Shown in pieces: positions 1 to 10,165 of a stretch of 64,000 nt of DNA. This stretch comes from Hippopus hippopus (lineage: Eukaryota; Mollusca; Bivalvia; Cardiida; Cardiidae), in NCBI GenBank assembly GCA_946811185.2, contig OX328102.1, positions 52,119,619-52,183,618 on the forward strand, written 5' to 3'. Numbering within the stretch: the stretch's first letter is position 1; every line of letters begins with the position of its first letter. The notes beneath the pieces were generated by a model. That model was not told the DNA's origin. It was given only the letters and a program-made list of their open reading frames with translations, and ran no database searches. The translations under genes were made by a program, and so were the position numbers.

Positions 1-372
1 GAAAAATCTGTTGAAGTTCGGAATTTACGTGAACTTGAAGCTAAAACAGTATTTTCAATGTAGGTAAAATCATCACCCCAACGTCTATAACCTAACTCTA
101 TCTCCCGCAAAACTGCAGCATACAAGGACTTCAAAATAGGAAATTCATAAGCGTTATTCAGGTACATCAACCTCTTTAGAAACTCTAACCGACCCGACCT
201 CTCTGCAGAACTAATATGTTTCTTTGAAATTATTTCTAACTCTCCTGCTACGAACATATTAAGTTCCAGTTTGTCAAAGCTTAAAGCGTTGTTGACAAAC
301 TCAAACCTAAGATGTGTGTGTGGGTAATACTGTGGATCCACTACCAACTTTTGTGGTAAATGGCTAAAACGG
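1..372 (-). pseudogene. Partial gag-like exon of a DIRS/Ngaro-type retroelement (copy 1)
   Basis: Read on the minus strand, this encodes the N-terminal part of the same gag-like protein found complete at 62,028-62,603. It includes the stretch LNMFVAGELEIISKKH and the Trp-Gly-Asp-Asp-Phe segment, then runs off the left window edge. No ATG opens the frame. Instead the exon is preceded by a pyrimidine-rich tract ending in TTAG, a good 3' splice site, so it is probably an internal exon. It differs from the right copy by a few substitutions only. Whether the rest of the element (reverse transcriptase, hydrolase) is present cannot be seen. Assignment to the DIRS/Ngaro group follows from the right copy. 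Confidence 0.6.
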
Positions 373-1772
373 CTAATTCAAAAGAAAAAAAATTACAAGT
401 TGCCTATATTGAGCTGAACTTTCACCAGTACAGAATGTAGACTTATTTCATAATTGAAATCTACTCTTAGTGAGGAAGACAGTAACAGCTACACGTCAAT
501 GTGCATTTTGTAAATACCAAGACTTCACTGCATGTAATTTGTAGTCTGATCTATATCTACACATTCAGCATATTCTCCATGCACCAAGTGTTATGATTAA
601 CGTCAAACTCAAACATTGATGACAAGTGCCATTTTTTGGATGTGCATAGGTTATTGAACAAAGTTAGATATTCAAGTAAACGTATTGTCATTTTATTAAT
701 ATTTCATATAGATCTATTTTTAACTTTGTTTTCCATTTTAAATCATTTGTGTCTCATAGATACCAACAATGCATGCATATCAAATATTTCAGCTCGGTGA
801 ATTATGGAAAATAGAATAAGACTTATTTGATTGACATCTGAAATTCTTTAACTCGCTTGACGTTGACGAAAGTCATTTCAAGACAAAATCACTGCACTCA
901 CCACTTACTGTATCGAGGAAGGATTACTGGTTAGCATCTGTTGACCTTTCAGGTGATTATTAATTACTCGATCGAGATATGAGGACCAGTTTGTAAATAT
1001 TTCAGAATCACTTCAGAGGACATAAATACTAATTAAACGGCATTAGTTATGGGCTCTTCATGCAGCCTTGGAATCTGAACCACTGAAACTTGTATGAACT
1101 CGTTTATCTAGGGTTACTCAGTCATGCGAGCGTGAATTCCATTGGTAATAGCCATCCGACTTGCTTACGTTATGTAAAAGGAACAGTGCATCCAGTGGAG
1201 CTTTGGGTGTAACAAAAAAAAAAACAAAAACTGAGCTCTTGCCAGGTAAGATGATGGTTCAAGGTCTGTTCTTAGCTAAGAATCCACGACTACTAATAAT
1301 ATAAGAAACATGCGGGAATATTACAGTTTTATGACTTGAACATACGGAGAACAGTACGTTTCCGTAAATCCAGGAAATTAATCGTTGATCAAGCCGATGT
1401 GCGATATCCAACACTGTTTTAAGCCAGCGGGAGTGAAACATGCCGATTATAGCCATATCATAGCATTTCTGACAGTTAATTGAACGTACCTCCTGTCCTA
1501 GAGTACAATCGGAATGTTGACTTGACAACAAAGGTACAAGAAAGTAAAGCTAAATCCAGCACATATTAGTATTACAATCCATACCGCTACTGCACTTAAA
1601 TGTATGGGACATGTGATTAAATAATACTGGAAACAAGGCGATTTTGATCAAAGGAAAATCAAAATTCAAAGAAATTAATATAAGAGAAGATTTTGAAATC
1701 TAGGATCACGTCTGCAATAGGAACATGAGAAAAGTCTACATACGACTACATACGAACGATACAAGTTGTTTA
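1..1772. repeat. Long direct repeat, left copy (pairs with 62,230-64,000)
   Basis: The whole segment matches 62,230-64,000 in the same orientation. Differences seen by eye are about four substitutions (for example near positions 17, 436, 1308 and 1716) plus one A-run indel, so identity is about 99.7%. Both copies are cut by a window edge, so neither true boundary is visible. It holds the gag exon and the upstream part of element A. The open frame at 1259-1531 (minus) lacks an ATG and is not supported as a gene. Confidence 0.9.
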
Positions 1773-2728
1773 TGAATGAATAATCATGGTGGGAAGAGAC
1801 AGTATGATTCCGTGCATATACACATATCGGAATATCGTATTTAAAGCCAAAGTGAGAAATAAACAGGCATAAAAAACTCTGTAGGAGTGGAAATAATATT
1901 CTAGGAGGACCATTAGATGCAAATGTTTTTATGCATCACGAAAGTAATTACGGCCAGATATGCACACAGAACTGGTTGCATCGCGTTTGAATGCCAAACT
2001 TCTTTCATATGGTTCTAAATATTCTAAACCAGAAGCAGCGACTTGTGATGCATTTCTATTCACATGGTGTAGTCAAATGTACAGAAATCTCCGAGCAAAA
2101 TATTATTAACTTTATAATGGATTATTGGTTCTTTAAAAAAAAACGGCCATTACCAAAATTCAAGCAAAAACAATCGTTGAATATCAGGCTAATCAGCACA
2201 TGGATAAACAAGAATGTTAACATACACGAAACAAACTATCAGCCGGTTTTGTAAGATGTACTCAATGAAGAAACTCTTTCTCTGCCTAGTTCACTGCAAT
2301 ATGGACGTATCCTATAGAAACCCGACTGTACATCGGTATGAGGAAATGATAAATCTCGTATTGTTATAATCATCAATATAACGGTAAAGTACAAATACTT
2401 GTAAATAGTAATACATTGCTTATTAAAACTGTGAAAATTCCAAGCCACATAGGATTAGATCGGCGTCCTTGTTACAAATTCATCGTGAGGGAGGGCGTTT
2501 GAGAGAGGTCATATTATCAGCTGACCGGAGTAATGCTAACACGCCTGTTTAATACTATACTTCACAGCAGAGCAGATATGACACGCAAATTTCTTTTGGA
2601 ATAGCAGAATTCCAAAATTGCTGTCAATGAAAGTCAGCACCTCTCTCTATGCTTAACCAGCCCATTTTGTAAGTAATCAACTCCAAAGAATCTGTGGGGC
2701 CCATAAGGGAGTTTATGTGTTGAATGAT

Positions 2729-3004
2729 TAAGCTAGACTTACCTTCGTAGAAGTAAGGCGAAGAGTGATCATAATTTCATCCGACACAAAACTCACTTAG
2801 GGCTCACACGCCCACACTCAACCACCCTTCCAACAATTCCTTACAAAATTATGCAACTACTGTGCCATAAGTACTCTAAAATATGACCACCTGGATTGCT
2901 GACGCTGCGTCATAATCTGTGGGGCCCATAAGGGAGTTTTATGTCGGATGAAATTATGATCAACCTTCGCATTACTTCTACGAAGGTAAGTCTAGCTTAA
3001 TAAT
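2729..3004. mobile_element. Hairpin/MITE-like element inside A
   Basis: The two ends are inverted copies of about 80 bp, both built on TTAAGCTAGACTTACCTTCG and a block reading CATAATTTCATCCGACA. The centre is about 100 bp. The motif for GGGCCCATAAGGGAGTTT occurs again just outside the left end (near 2693), suggesting nested or eroded ends. Each arm contains AAGGTAAGT pointing outward, a perfect 5' splice-site consensus. The same structure is in A' (52,036-52,316). Flanking TTAA may be a target duplication, but that is inference. No coding capacity. Confidence 0.6.
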
Positions 3005-3647
3005 TCAAGTATCTCTTGCAAATCGAACCCTGTACACACAATTATATCACTAATTCTCCTCACAGATCTGTCCTATTTACATTTTGCCTGTTTTCACCTT
3101 TGTCTTTATCTATGGTTCCTGATTGGCTAGATCGCGACACACCTTCTGACGACGTAGTGGAAATACCTTCTACCGACGTATGATTTGCCTCGTTTTGATT
3201 TGCACGTGTTTCCTCATTGTGGTGAACCTTGTCGATTTTGAGTGTTCGGAATATTGTGTTTATTCATCATAGAATTAATTTTCGGGAATTTTGTGTGGCT
3301 TCTAGATCTGGATTTTAACCTAGTTCTCATATTCTCTCTCTTTCGGAGCTGAGTGTCCATAAGGTAAGTGAGCACTGTCGTTTTTATTTGAGCTAGTTTC
3401 CAGTAGTGATGACTTTATGTCACATGACCTCTGGGTTTTTCCAATATCAACAATAACAGATGTTTGACTATCCTGCTATGAGTGATTCTGTATGCCTACA
3501 GAGTACAGACTCATCTAGGTAAATTCTTCATTGTTCTCATTACGGACTGTCCCCCCCTTCTTTCGATTTCGTACCTGTGTTTTCCATCTGTCATCTTCTT
3601 TGTTCTTTTCCCGCCTCTCATATCGATTGTTCGTGGGAACAGAAAAG

Positions 3648-3725
3648 TCAAGTAAAGGTTCTAGATCCATCATGTTTTTCTTCCATTTTCATTTCGATAT
3701 CATTACTAAACCTTCTTTCGGCCAT
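3648..3725 (-). CDS. 25-codon ATG frame in A, conserved in A'
   Basis: A short frame starting MAERRFSNDIEMKMEE lies in a strong start context (A at -3, G at +4) close to the outer end of element A. The same peptide is encoded at 51,320-51,397 in the inverted copy although the surrounding DNA has drifted. It could be an upstream ORF or the first coding exon feeding the ATG-less gag exon by splicing. No strong donor lies inside it, so it may be only a leader ORF. I do not recognise the peptide. Confidence 0.25.
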   Translation of the reverse strand: MAERRFSNDIEMKMEEKHDGSRTFT

Positions 3726-3828
3726 CTTGTCAACAAATTTTTTTTCTGGTCTAATTCCCTCTCGCTAGTTTTATGTCATGGAATGGTTTCCGTTGTCCGT
3801 CCGTCCGTTGTCCGTCCGTCTGTTAGTA

Positions 3829-4017
3829 ATTGTTTTTGTTTACGCGATAAAATCTGCATTTGTTGTCGGATTTTCATGAAACTTGCACAGTGAGTTGATC
3901 TCATTTTGATTTTGAAAAAATCCAACATACAGTATGGGAAAAGTAGCCATTTGAATGTGCAAATTTCCATTTTTTGTTTACGCAGTAAAGTCTGCATTCG
4001 TAGTCAAATTTGCATAT
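3829..4017 (+). repeat. F1 satellite monomers (about 1.3 units)
   Basis: A partial array of family F1, recognised by TTTACGCGATAAAATCTGCA, then the TCATGAAACTTGCACAG and GTAGCCATTTGAA motifs. It directly follows a CCGTCCGTCCG-rich stretch (3796-3824) and abuts the outer end of element A. The A' copy also borders F1 at its outer end in the same relative orientation, so the F1/A junction predates the duplication of A. Confidence 0.8.
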
Positions 4018-4049
4018 CACAGTAGAGGTATCATTCAGAATTACATGGC

Positions 4050-4890
4050 CAAGTATTGAAAGCTATCGGTAGGCTCAAATATTACCTAATTAGATTTTCC
4101 AATATGTCAATATCCCACAAATTAGATTTATTTGATAAACTTATTGAACCTGTTCTTATGGATGGATTATGGATGTGAGGTGTGGGTATGAATAAAGTAA
4201 ACAAGTTGGAAAATATTCATTTGCAATTTTGTAAACAGATATTAGGATTTCCGCGCCAAACACAAAACAGTTTCATTTATGGTGAATTTAGGAGATTCTC
4301 TTTGAAAATAAAACGATTGTCAAGAGTTTATAAATATTGGTTAAAAGTTATAAGAATTCCTGACCAAAAACCAATCAAGCATGGGTATTATCTTATGTTA
4401 AATGATTTAGAAGTCTTTCCTGATAAGATATCTTGGACAAAATTTGTTATTTAAAGGTATTTTAGAAAGTACTGGCTTTTACAATGTACAGTTAAGTCAA
4501 GGTGTTGATATACATTTAAATAGTATTTAAATATATTTTTTTTATTGAAAAATTTAGAACAGCCCTTAGTCGTTTCCATCTTTGATCACATACACTAGAA
4601 ATAGAAGCATGAAGATGGCATAAATCAGGAAAAATCCCATTCCAGGAAAGGAAATGAAAACCATGCAATACGTTAGAAGATGAAATGCACTTTTTTCTGG
4701 AATGGCCAATGTTCTTAAATATTAGAAAATATATTTGTTATGAAATACTACTGGGAGAGAAGCCAAGTATGGCTAAATTCATTGAATTGATGAAAAGTGA
4801 AAACAAACAGACTATTAGAAATTTATCAATATTTATCTATAAAGGATGTTGCATTTTTTTTATTCTCCTCTCAAAAACTCAAAATTAATT
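4050..4890 (+). pseudogene. Broken non-LTR retrotransposon (LINE) C-terminal part
   Basis: Translation in shifting frames gives the post-palm region of a LINE reverse transcriptase: SHKLDLFDKLIEPVL, then a tract resembling YGCEVW, then NKLENIHLQFCKQILGF and YGEFRRFSLKIKR (4182-4454). A downstream segment gives a Cys-x2-Cys...His...Cys-type tail (E-R-K...C-N-T-L-E-D-E-M-H-F-F-L-E, about 4640-4700) in which the last Cys is replaced. Frameshifts and stops lie near 4170 and between 4455 and 4620. It is dead. The clade is not assigned. From 4397 onward it is shared with 48,656 onward. Confidence 0.75.
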
Positions 4891-6248
4891 ATTCAATTAC
4901 TCAATAGGTCAATAGTTCCAATAGGTAAAAAAAATTCTGTGCTGTGATTTTATAAATAAACCTCAACTCATTCAGTGCCATAGGTGAAATAAATGGCTTC
5001 TGTGGCTGATACTCTCTGATCTAGGGTCTGTGTCATCCTCTTGTTAAGTCAAACCTGTAGGCTTAAAATCATTTCTAGATAAAATGGGTTGTATTTACAG
5101 TCTTTGAAATAGATAAAGTTTATACAGTAACTTGGCAGCGAAAACGAACTAAAAACACTGAAAAATAGGTCAAAGTGTATTACATGTATATTTTTTTTCC
5201 TTTAAAGTTAAAGCAAAATTGAATACGCATTTCATAAATGATGATTCAAGTGTTTTGTCACAGTAAAAAGATATAGATTAGAAAACTTAAGAAATAACAT
5301 AGATTCAGATCAAGAAGATATGGCTGATCTGAAATCTAGTTTTTTTTATTAAAAAAAATAAATATATACAAAAAGGATAACTTTTATATGCACTTTACAG
5401 AGTACTAGAGACGTTAGCTCCCTTAAATTTCATCCAAATGATCCATTGACTGTCAATGTTGATTGTATATATATTCGATGACTATATGTGGTATGATAGG
5501 CGTTCTGCCTTTTTCTCCTGAATAAAATATTCCTTTATATCATCCCATACTTTCTCATTTATTTTAGTACTAACATATAAATTATACATAAATGAATAAA
5601 AGAGATCAAACTCCAAGTGTCATTTTGAAAAAAAAAAATTATTCCCCATTTGTAAACATGGGTAATGGTTATACAATTGAGAATAAAATAATATGGAATG
5701 AATACAATATTTTTTTGGTAAGTGGCGGTCAATGGACGTCATATTTAAACAAGTCTAAAAAAAAAAAAACTAGAGGCCCTTGAGGGCCTGAAATCGCTCA
5801 AATAGCAGAGATTTTGCTTTTTTGCTCGCATACATTATGAATTCATGAAAAAGGAAAAACAAAAATAAGAAATGGGCTTGAACCCACTAAGACAGCATAA
5901 AGAAGACATGGTGAATTGAACAAATAGTGAAAAAAATTGAAGTACAATTTCTCAAAACCAGATAGGGTTTCCATATGCATTGTATTTAACAATCCTAGCA
6001 AATTTCAAAAAAGTGTGACTAATAATGTGGACTTTGTTTAGTAAACAATACCAAGTCAACAAATGGCTGCTTTTCCTAAACTGATTTCTAGATTTTCTTC
6101 ACTTTAAACAGAGTTAAATCCCTTGATGAACCAAACAATCTGTGCAAGTTTCGGAAGAATTGAATGAAAAAATATGGACTTCATAACCTAAACAAGAAAT
6201 GAATATTTTTAAATTTAGATGACTACTTTTCCCATACTTACTGTCAGA
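4397..6248 (+). repeat. Block B, left copy (direct duplicate at 48,656-50,560)
   Basis: The end of the LINE tail plus about 1.35 kb of non-coding DNA recur in the same orientation at 48,656-50,560, and both copies run into F1 monomers on the minus strand at the same point. By eye they are about 95% identical. The right copy has gained a (TG)n microsatellite and other small indels. From 4,890 to 6,248 I see no gene. It contains A-runs, an AGGCCC/GGGCCT hairpin at 5774-5789, and nothing else recognisable. Confidence 0.85.
5774..5789. repeat. GC-rich hairpin AGGCCC-TTGA-GGGCCT
   Basis: A six-base-pair GC stem with a TTGA loop stands out in AT-rich DNA directly after a long A run. It is conserved in the second copy of block B at about 50,090-50,105. 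It may mark the end of an unidentified small element. Confidence 0.5.
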
Positions 6249-6249
6249 T

Positions 6250-8080
6250 TTTTTTTTTTTTTTTTTTGAAATCAGTAGAGTTCAAGCTGTTGATGATACA
6301 AAGCAACTGTAAAATCCGATGCCAAATGCAGACTTTATCGTGTAAACAAGAAAAGGAAATTTTCAATTTCAAATGGCTACTCTGCCTGTACTGTTCTGTT
6401 GGATTTTTTTGAAAGTCAAGAGAGTTTAAGCTGGTGATAATACAAAGCAACTGTAGAAGTTTCATGAAAATCTGACCACAGATGCAGACTTTATTGCGTA
6501 AACAAGAAATGGACATTTGCAACTTCAAATGGCTACTTTTCCCGTACTGTTTCTTGGATTTTTCAAAATCAATACAGTTCAACCTGTTGATGATAGAAAG
6601 CAACTGTGCAAGTTTTATAAAAATCTGACCACAAATGCAGACTTTATTACGGAAACAAGGAATGGAAATTTGCAACTTCAAATGGCTACTTTTTCCCGTA
6701 CTGTTTGTTGGATCTTTTTCAAAATCAATAGAATTCAAGCTTTGATGAGATAAACAAACTGCGATTTTCATGCTAATCCGACAACAAATCTAGACGTTAT
6801 TGCTTAAAGAAGAAATGGAAATTTGGAAATTGAAATGGCTACTTTTCCCATAAAGGTTGATTGATTTTTTTTAAATCAAGAGCTTTAAAGCCGTTGATGA
6901 TACAAAGCAACTGATCAAGTTTCATAAAAATCGGACCACAAATACAGATTTTATTGCATAAACAAAAATAGAAATTTTCAATTTCAAACGGCTATTTTTC
7001 CAACACTGCTTGTAGGATTTTTTCAAAATCAATAGGATTCAAGCTGTTGATGATACAAAGCAACTGTACAATGTTTATGAAGGTGTTACCACAAATGCAG
7101 ACTTAATGGCGTAAACAAGAAATGGAAATTTTCAACTTAAGATGGCTACTTTTAAATTACTGTTTGTAGGATTATTTTCAAAATCAACAGGATTCAACCT
7201 GTTCATGATGCAAAGCATGAAAATCTGACCTCAAATGCACATTTCAATGCATAAGCGAAAAATCGAAATTTGCAACTTCAAATGGCTACTTTTGCCAAAC
7301 TGTTTGATTTTTTTCAAAATCAATAGGATTCAAGCTGTTGATGATACAATGAAACTTTTACAAGTTCCATGAAAATCTAACCAAAAATGCAGATATCATT
7401 GCGTAAAAAATAATAGGAAATTTTCTACTTGAAATGGCTACTTTTCCCATACTATTTGTTGAATTTTTCAAAATCAATAGGGTTCAAGAAGCAACTGTAC
7501 AAGTTTCATGAAAATCTGACCACAAATGCAGACTTTTTCGCCTAAACAAGAAATTGAAATTGTTACTTTTCCCGTACTGTTTGTTGGATGTTTTTCAAAA
7601 TCAATAGGGTTAGAGCTGGGTTTAATACAAAGAAACTACGCAACTTTCATATAAATCTGACCACATATGCAGATTTAAATGTGTAAACAAGAAATGGAAA
7701 TTTTCAACAAATTTTCTACAAATGCAGACTTTATGGCGAAAAGAAGAACTGGAAATTTGCAACTTGAAATGCCTACTTTTCCCATACTGTTTGTTGGATT
7801 TTTTCAAAATCAATACGGTTCAAGCTGTTGATATAAAGCTACTGTACAAATTTAATGAAAATCTGAATACAAAATTGCAGACTTTATCGCGAAAAAAAAA
7901 AAAAAAAAAATGGAAATTTTCAACTTCAAATGGCTACTTTTCAACGTCTGGTTGTTGGATTTTTACAAAACAATAGGGTTTAAGCTGTTGATGATAGAAA
8001 GCAATTGTGCAAGTTTCATGGAAATCTGACCACAAATGCATATTTTATTTCGTAAACAGGAAATGGAAATTTGCAACTTC
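6250..8080 (-). repeat. F1 satellite array, minus orientation (about 12 monomers)
   Basis: Degenerate copies of the ~154-bp F1 unit run on the minus strand, marked by CTGACCACAAATGCAGACTT, AAGAAATGGAAATTT and AATGGCTACTTTTCCC. Divergence among monomers is clearly higher than in the plus-strand arrays. The reading frames seen here (for example 6244-6771) arise because the unit is nearly a multiple of three and are not genes. The array ends at a strand switch near 8,080. Confidence 0.9.
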
Positions 8081-8176
8081 ATATTTCAAGTCATTCCTAC
8101 TTTAAGATGACAAAGACGGCCGTACCCCATCGGTGATCCCATAATACGTCCCGAATTCGACGGGCATATAAAAAAG
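8081..8176 (+). repeat. F2 stub plus hairpin linker at the satellite strand switch
   Basis: A remnant of F2 (ATTTCAAGTCATTCCTAC, then AAGATGACAAAG) joins a shortened linker (GGTGATCCCATAATACGTCC, then GAATTCGACGGGCATATAAAAA). To the left F1 runs on the minus strand and to the right on the plus strand, so this is an inversion junction within the array. Confidence 0.8.
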
Positions 8177-10165
8177 TAGCCATTTGAAATTGAAAATTTC
8201 CATTTCTTGTTTACGCAATAAAGTCTGCATTTGTGGTCAGATTTTCATGAAACTTGTATAGTTGCTTTGTATCATCAACAGCTTGAAACCTATTGATTTT
8301 GAAAATCTCCTACAAACAGTACGGGAAAAGTAGCCATTTGAATTAGTAAATTTCCATTTCTTGTTTACACAATAAAGTCTGCATTTGTGGTCACATTTTC
8401 ATGAAACTTCCACAGTTCCTTTGTATGATCAACAGCTTGAACTTTATTGATTTTGAAAAAGAAATAAAAAAACAGTATTGGAAAAGTAGCCATTTGAAAG
8501 TGAAAATGTCCATTTCTTGTTTAGGCTATAAAGTCTGTATTAGTGGTCAGATTTTCAGGAAACTTGCATAGTTGCTTTGTATAATCAACAGCTTAAACGC
8601 TATTGATTTTGAAGAACATCCAACGAACAGTACAGGAAAAGAAGCCATTTGATATTGCAAATGTCCATTTCTTGTTTATGCAATAAAGTCTGCATTTGTA
8701 GTCAGATTTTTATGAATCTTGAACGGTTGCTTTGTATCATCAACAGCTTGAATCCTATCGATTTGGAAAAATCCAACAAACAGTACGGAAAAAGTAGCCA
8801 TTTGAAGTTGAAAATATAAATTTCTTGTTTACGCAATAAAATCTGCATTTGTAGTCAGATTTTCATGAACCTTGCATAGTTGCTTTGTATCATCAACAGC
8901 TTGAACGCTATTGATTTTGAAATAAATCTGGAAAACAGTACTGGAAAAGTAGCCATTTGAATTTGCAAATGTCCATTTCTTGTTTACGCTATAAAGTCGG
9001 CACTTGTGGTCTGATTTTCATGAAACTTCTACAGTTGCTTTGTAATAACAATAGACTGAACTCTATTGATTAAAAAAAAAAATAATAATAATAGTACTGG
9101 AAAAGTAGGCATTTGACATAGCAAATTTCCATTTCTTGTTTACGCAATAAAATCTGCATTTGCAGTCAGATTTTTATGAAACTAGTACAGTTTCTTTGCA
9201 TGATCACCAGCTTGAACCCTATTGATTTTGAACAAAAATCCAACAAACAGTACGGGATAATTAGCCATTTGAAGTTGCAAAATTCCATTTCGTGTTTACG
9301 CAATAAAGTCTCCATTTGTCGTCAGATTTTTATGTAACTTCCACAGTTGCTTTGTATCATCAACAGCTTGAACCCTATTGATTTTGAAAAACATCCAACA
9401 AACCGTATTGGAAAAGTAGACATTTGAAGGATTTCCTTTTCTTGTTTACGCAATTAAGTCTGCACTTGTAGTCAGATTTTCATAAAACTTTTATAGTTCC
9501 TTTGTATCATCACAGCTTGAACGCTAATGATTTAGAAAAAAAATCAAACAAACAGTACAAGGAAAAGTAGCCATTTGAACTTCCAAATTTCCATTTCTTG
9601 TTAATGCAATAAAGTCTGCATTTGTATTCAGATTTTCATGAATTTTGTATAGTAGATTTGTATCTTCAACGGCTTGAACCCTATTGATTTTGAATTAAAT
9701 CTAACAAAAAATATTGGAAAAGTAGCTATTTAATATTGCAAACTTCCATTTCTTGTTTACGCAATAAAGTCGGCATTTGTGGTCAGATTTTTATGAAAAT
9801 TCTACAGTCCCTTTGTATGATCAACAGCTTGAACACTATTGATTAAAAAAAAAGAAAAAGAAAAAAAAAAAAAAAAAAAAACACACATACACACACACAC
9901 ACAAATAGTAGAGGAAAAGTACCCGTTTGAAGTTGTAAAGTTCCAATTCTTGTTTACTCAATAAAGTCTGCATTTGTAGTCAGACTGTTGCTTTGTTACA
10001 TCGACAGGTTGAACGCTATCGATTAAGAAAAAAATTGCAACATACAGTATTGGAGAAGTAGCCATTTGAAGGTGAAAATTTCCATTTCTTGTTTACGCAA
10101 TAAAGTTGGCATTTGTGGTCAGATTTTTATGAAACTTTAACAGTTGCTCTGTATGATAAACAGCT
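8177..10165 (+). repeat. F1 satellite array (about 13 monomers)
   Basis: The conserved GTAGCCATTTGAA motif recurs at 8331, 8487, 8642, 8795 and 8949, giving a unit of about 154 bp. Other landmarks are TTGTTTACGCAATAAAGTC, TTGCTTTGTATCATCAACAG and CTATTGATTTTGAAA. Some monomers carry A-rich and CA-rich tracts (9845-9903). The array ends by passing into F2 near 10,160. Confidence 0.9.

Larger units (their letters stand above)
755..3776 (-). repeat. Element A: 3-kb arm of a distant inverted repeat
   Basis: This 3-kb block recurs inverted at 51,263-54,183. The match begins at CATAGATACC (755) and ends near 3776, just before a CCGTCCG-rich stretch and two F1 satellite monomers. On the strand of the neighbouring gag exon, A lies upstream of it, so A is probably the 5' region (promoter, leader, introns) of the retroelement. 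A' occurs without a gag exon, as a solo end would. No long conserved coding frame is present. The block contains a small hairpin element (2729-3004) and a 25-codon ATG frame (3648-3725). Confidence 0.75.

Noticed and set aside
1259..1531. Frame MLSSQHSDCTLGQEVRSINC, present in three copies
   Set aside because: The start codon is TTG, not ATG; the diverged copy at 53,517 differs at many residues and at its end; no domain signature. It is simply conserved DNA of element A.
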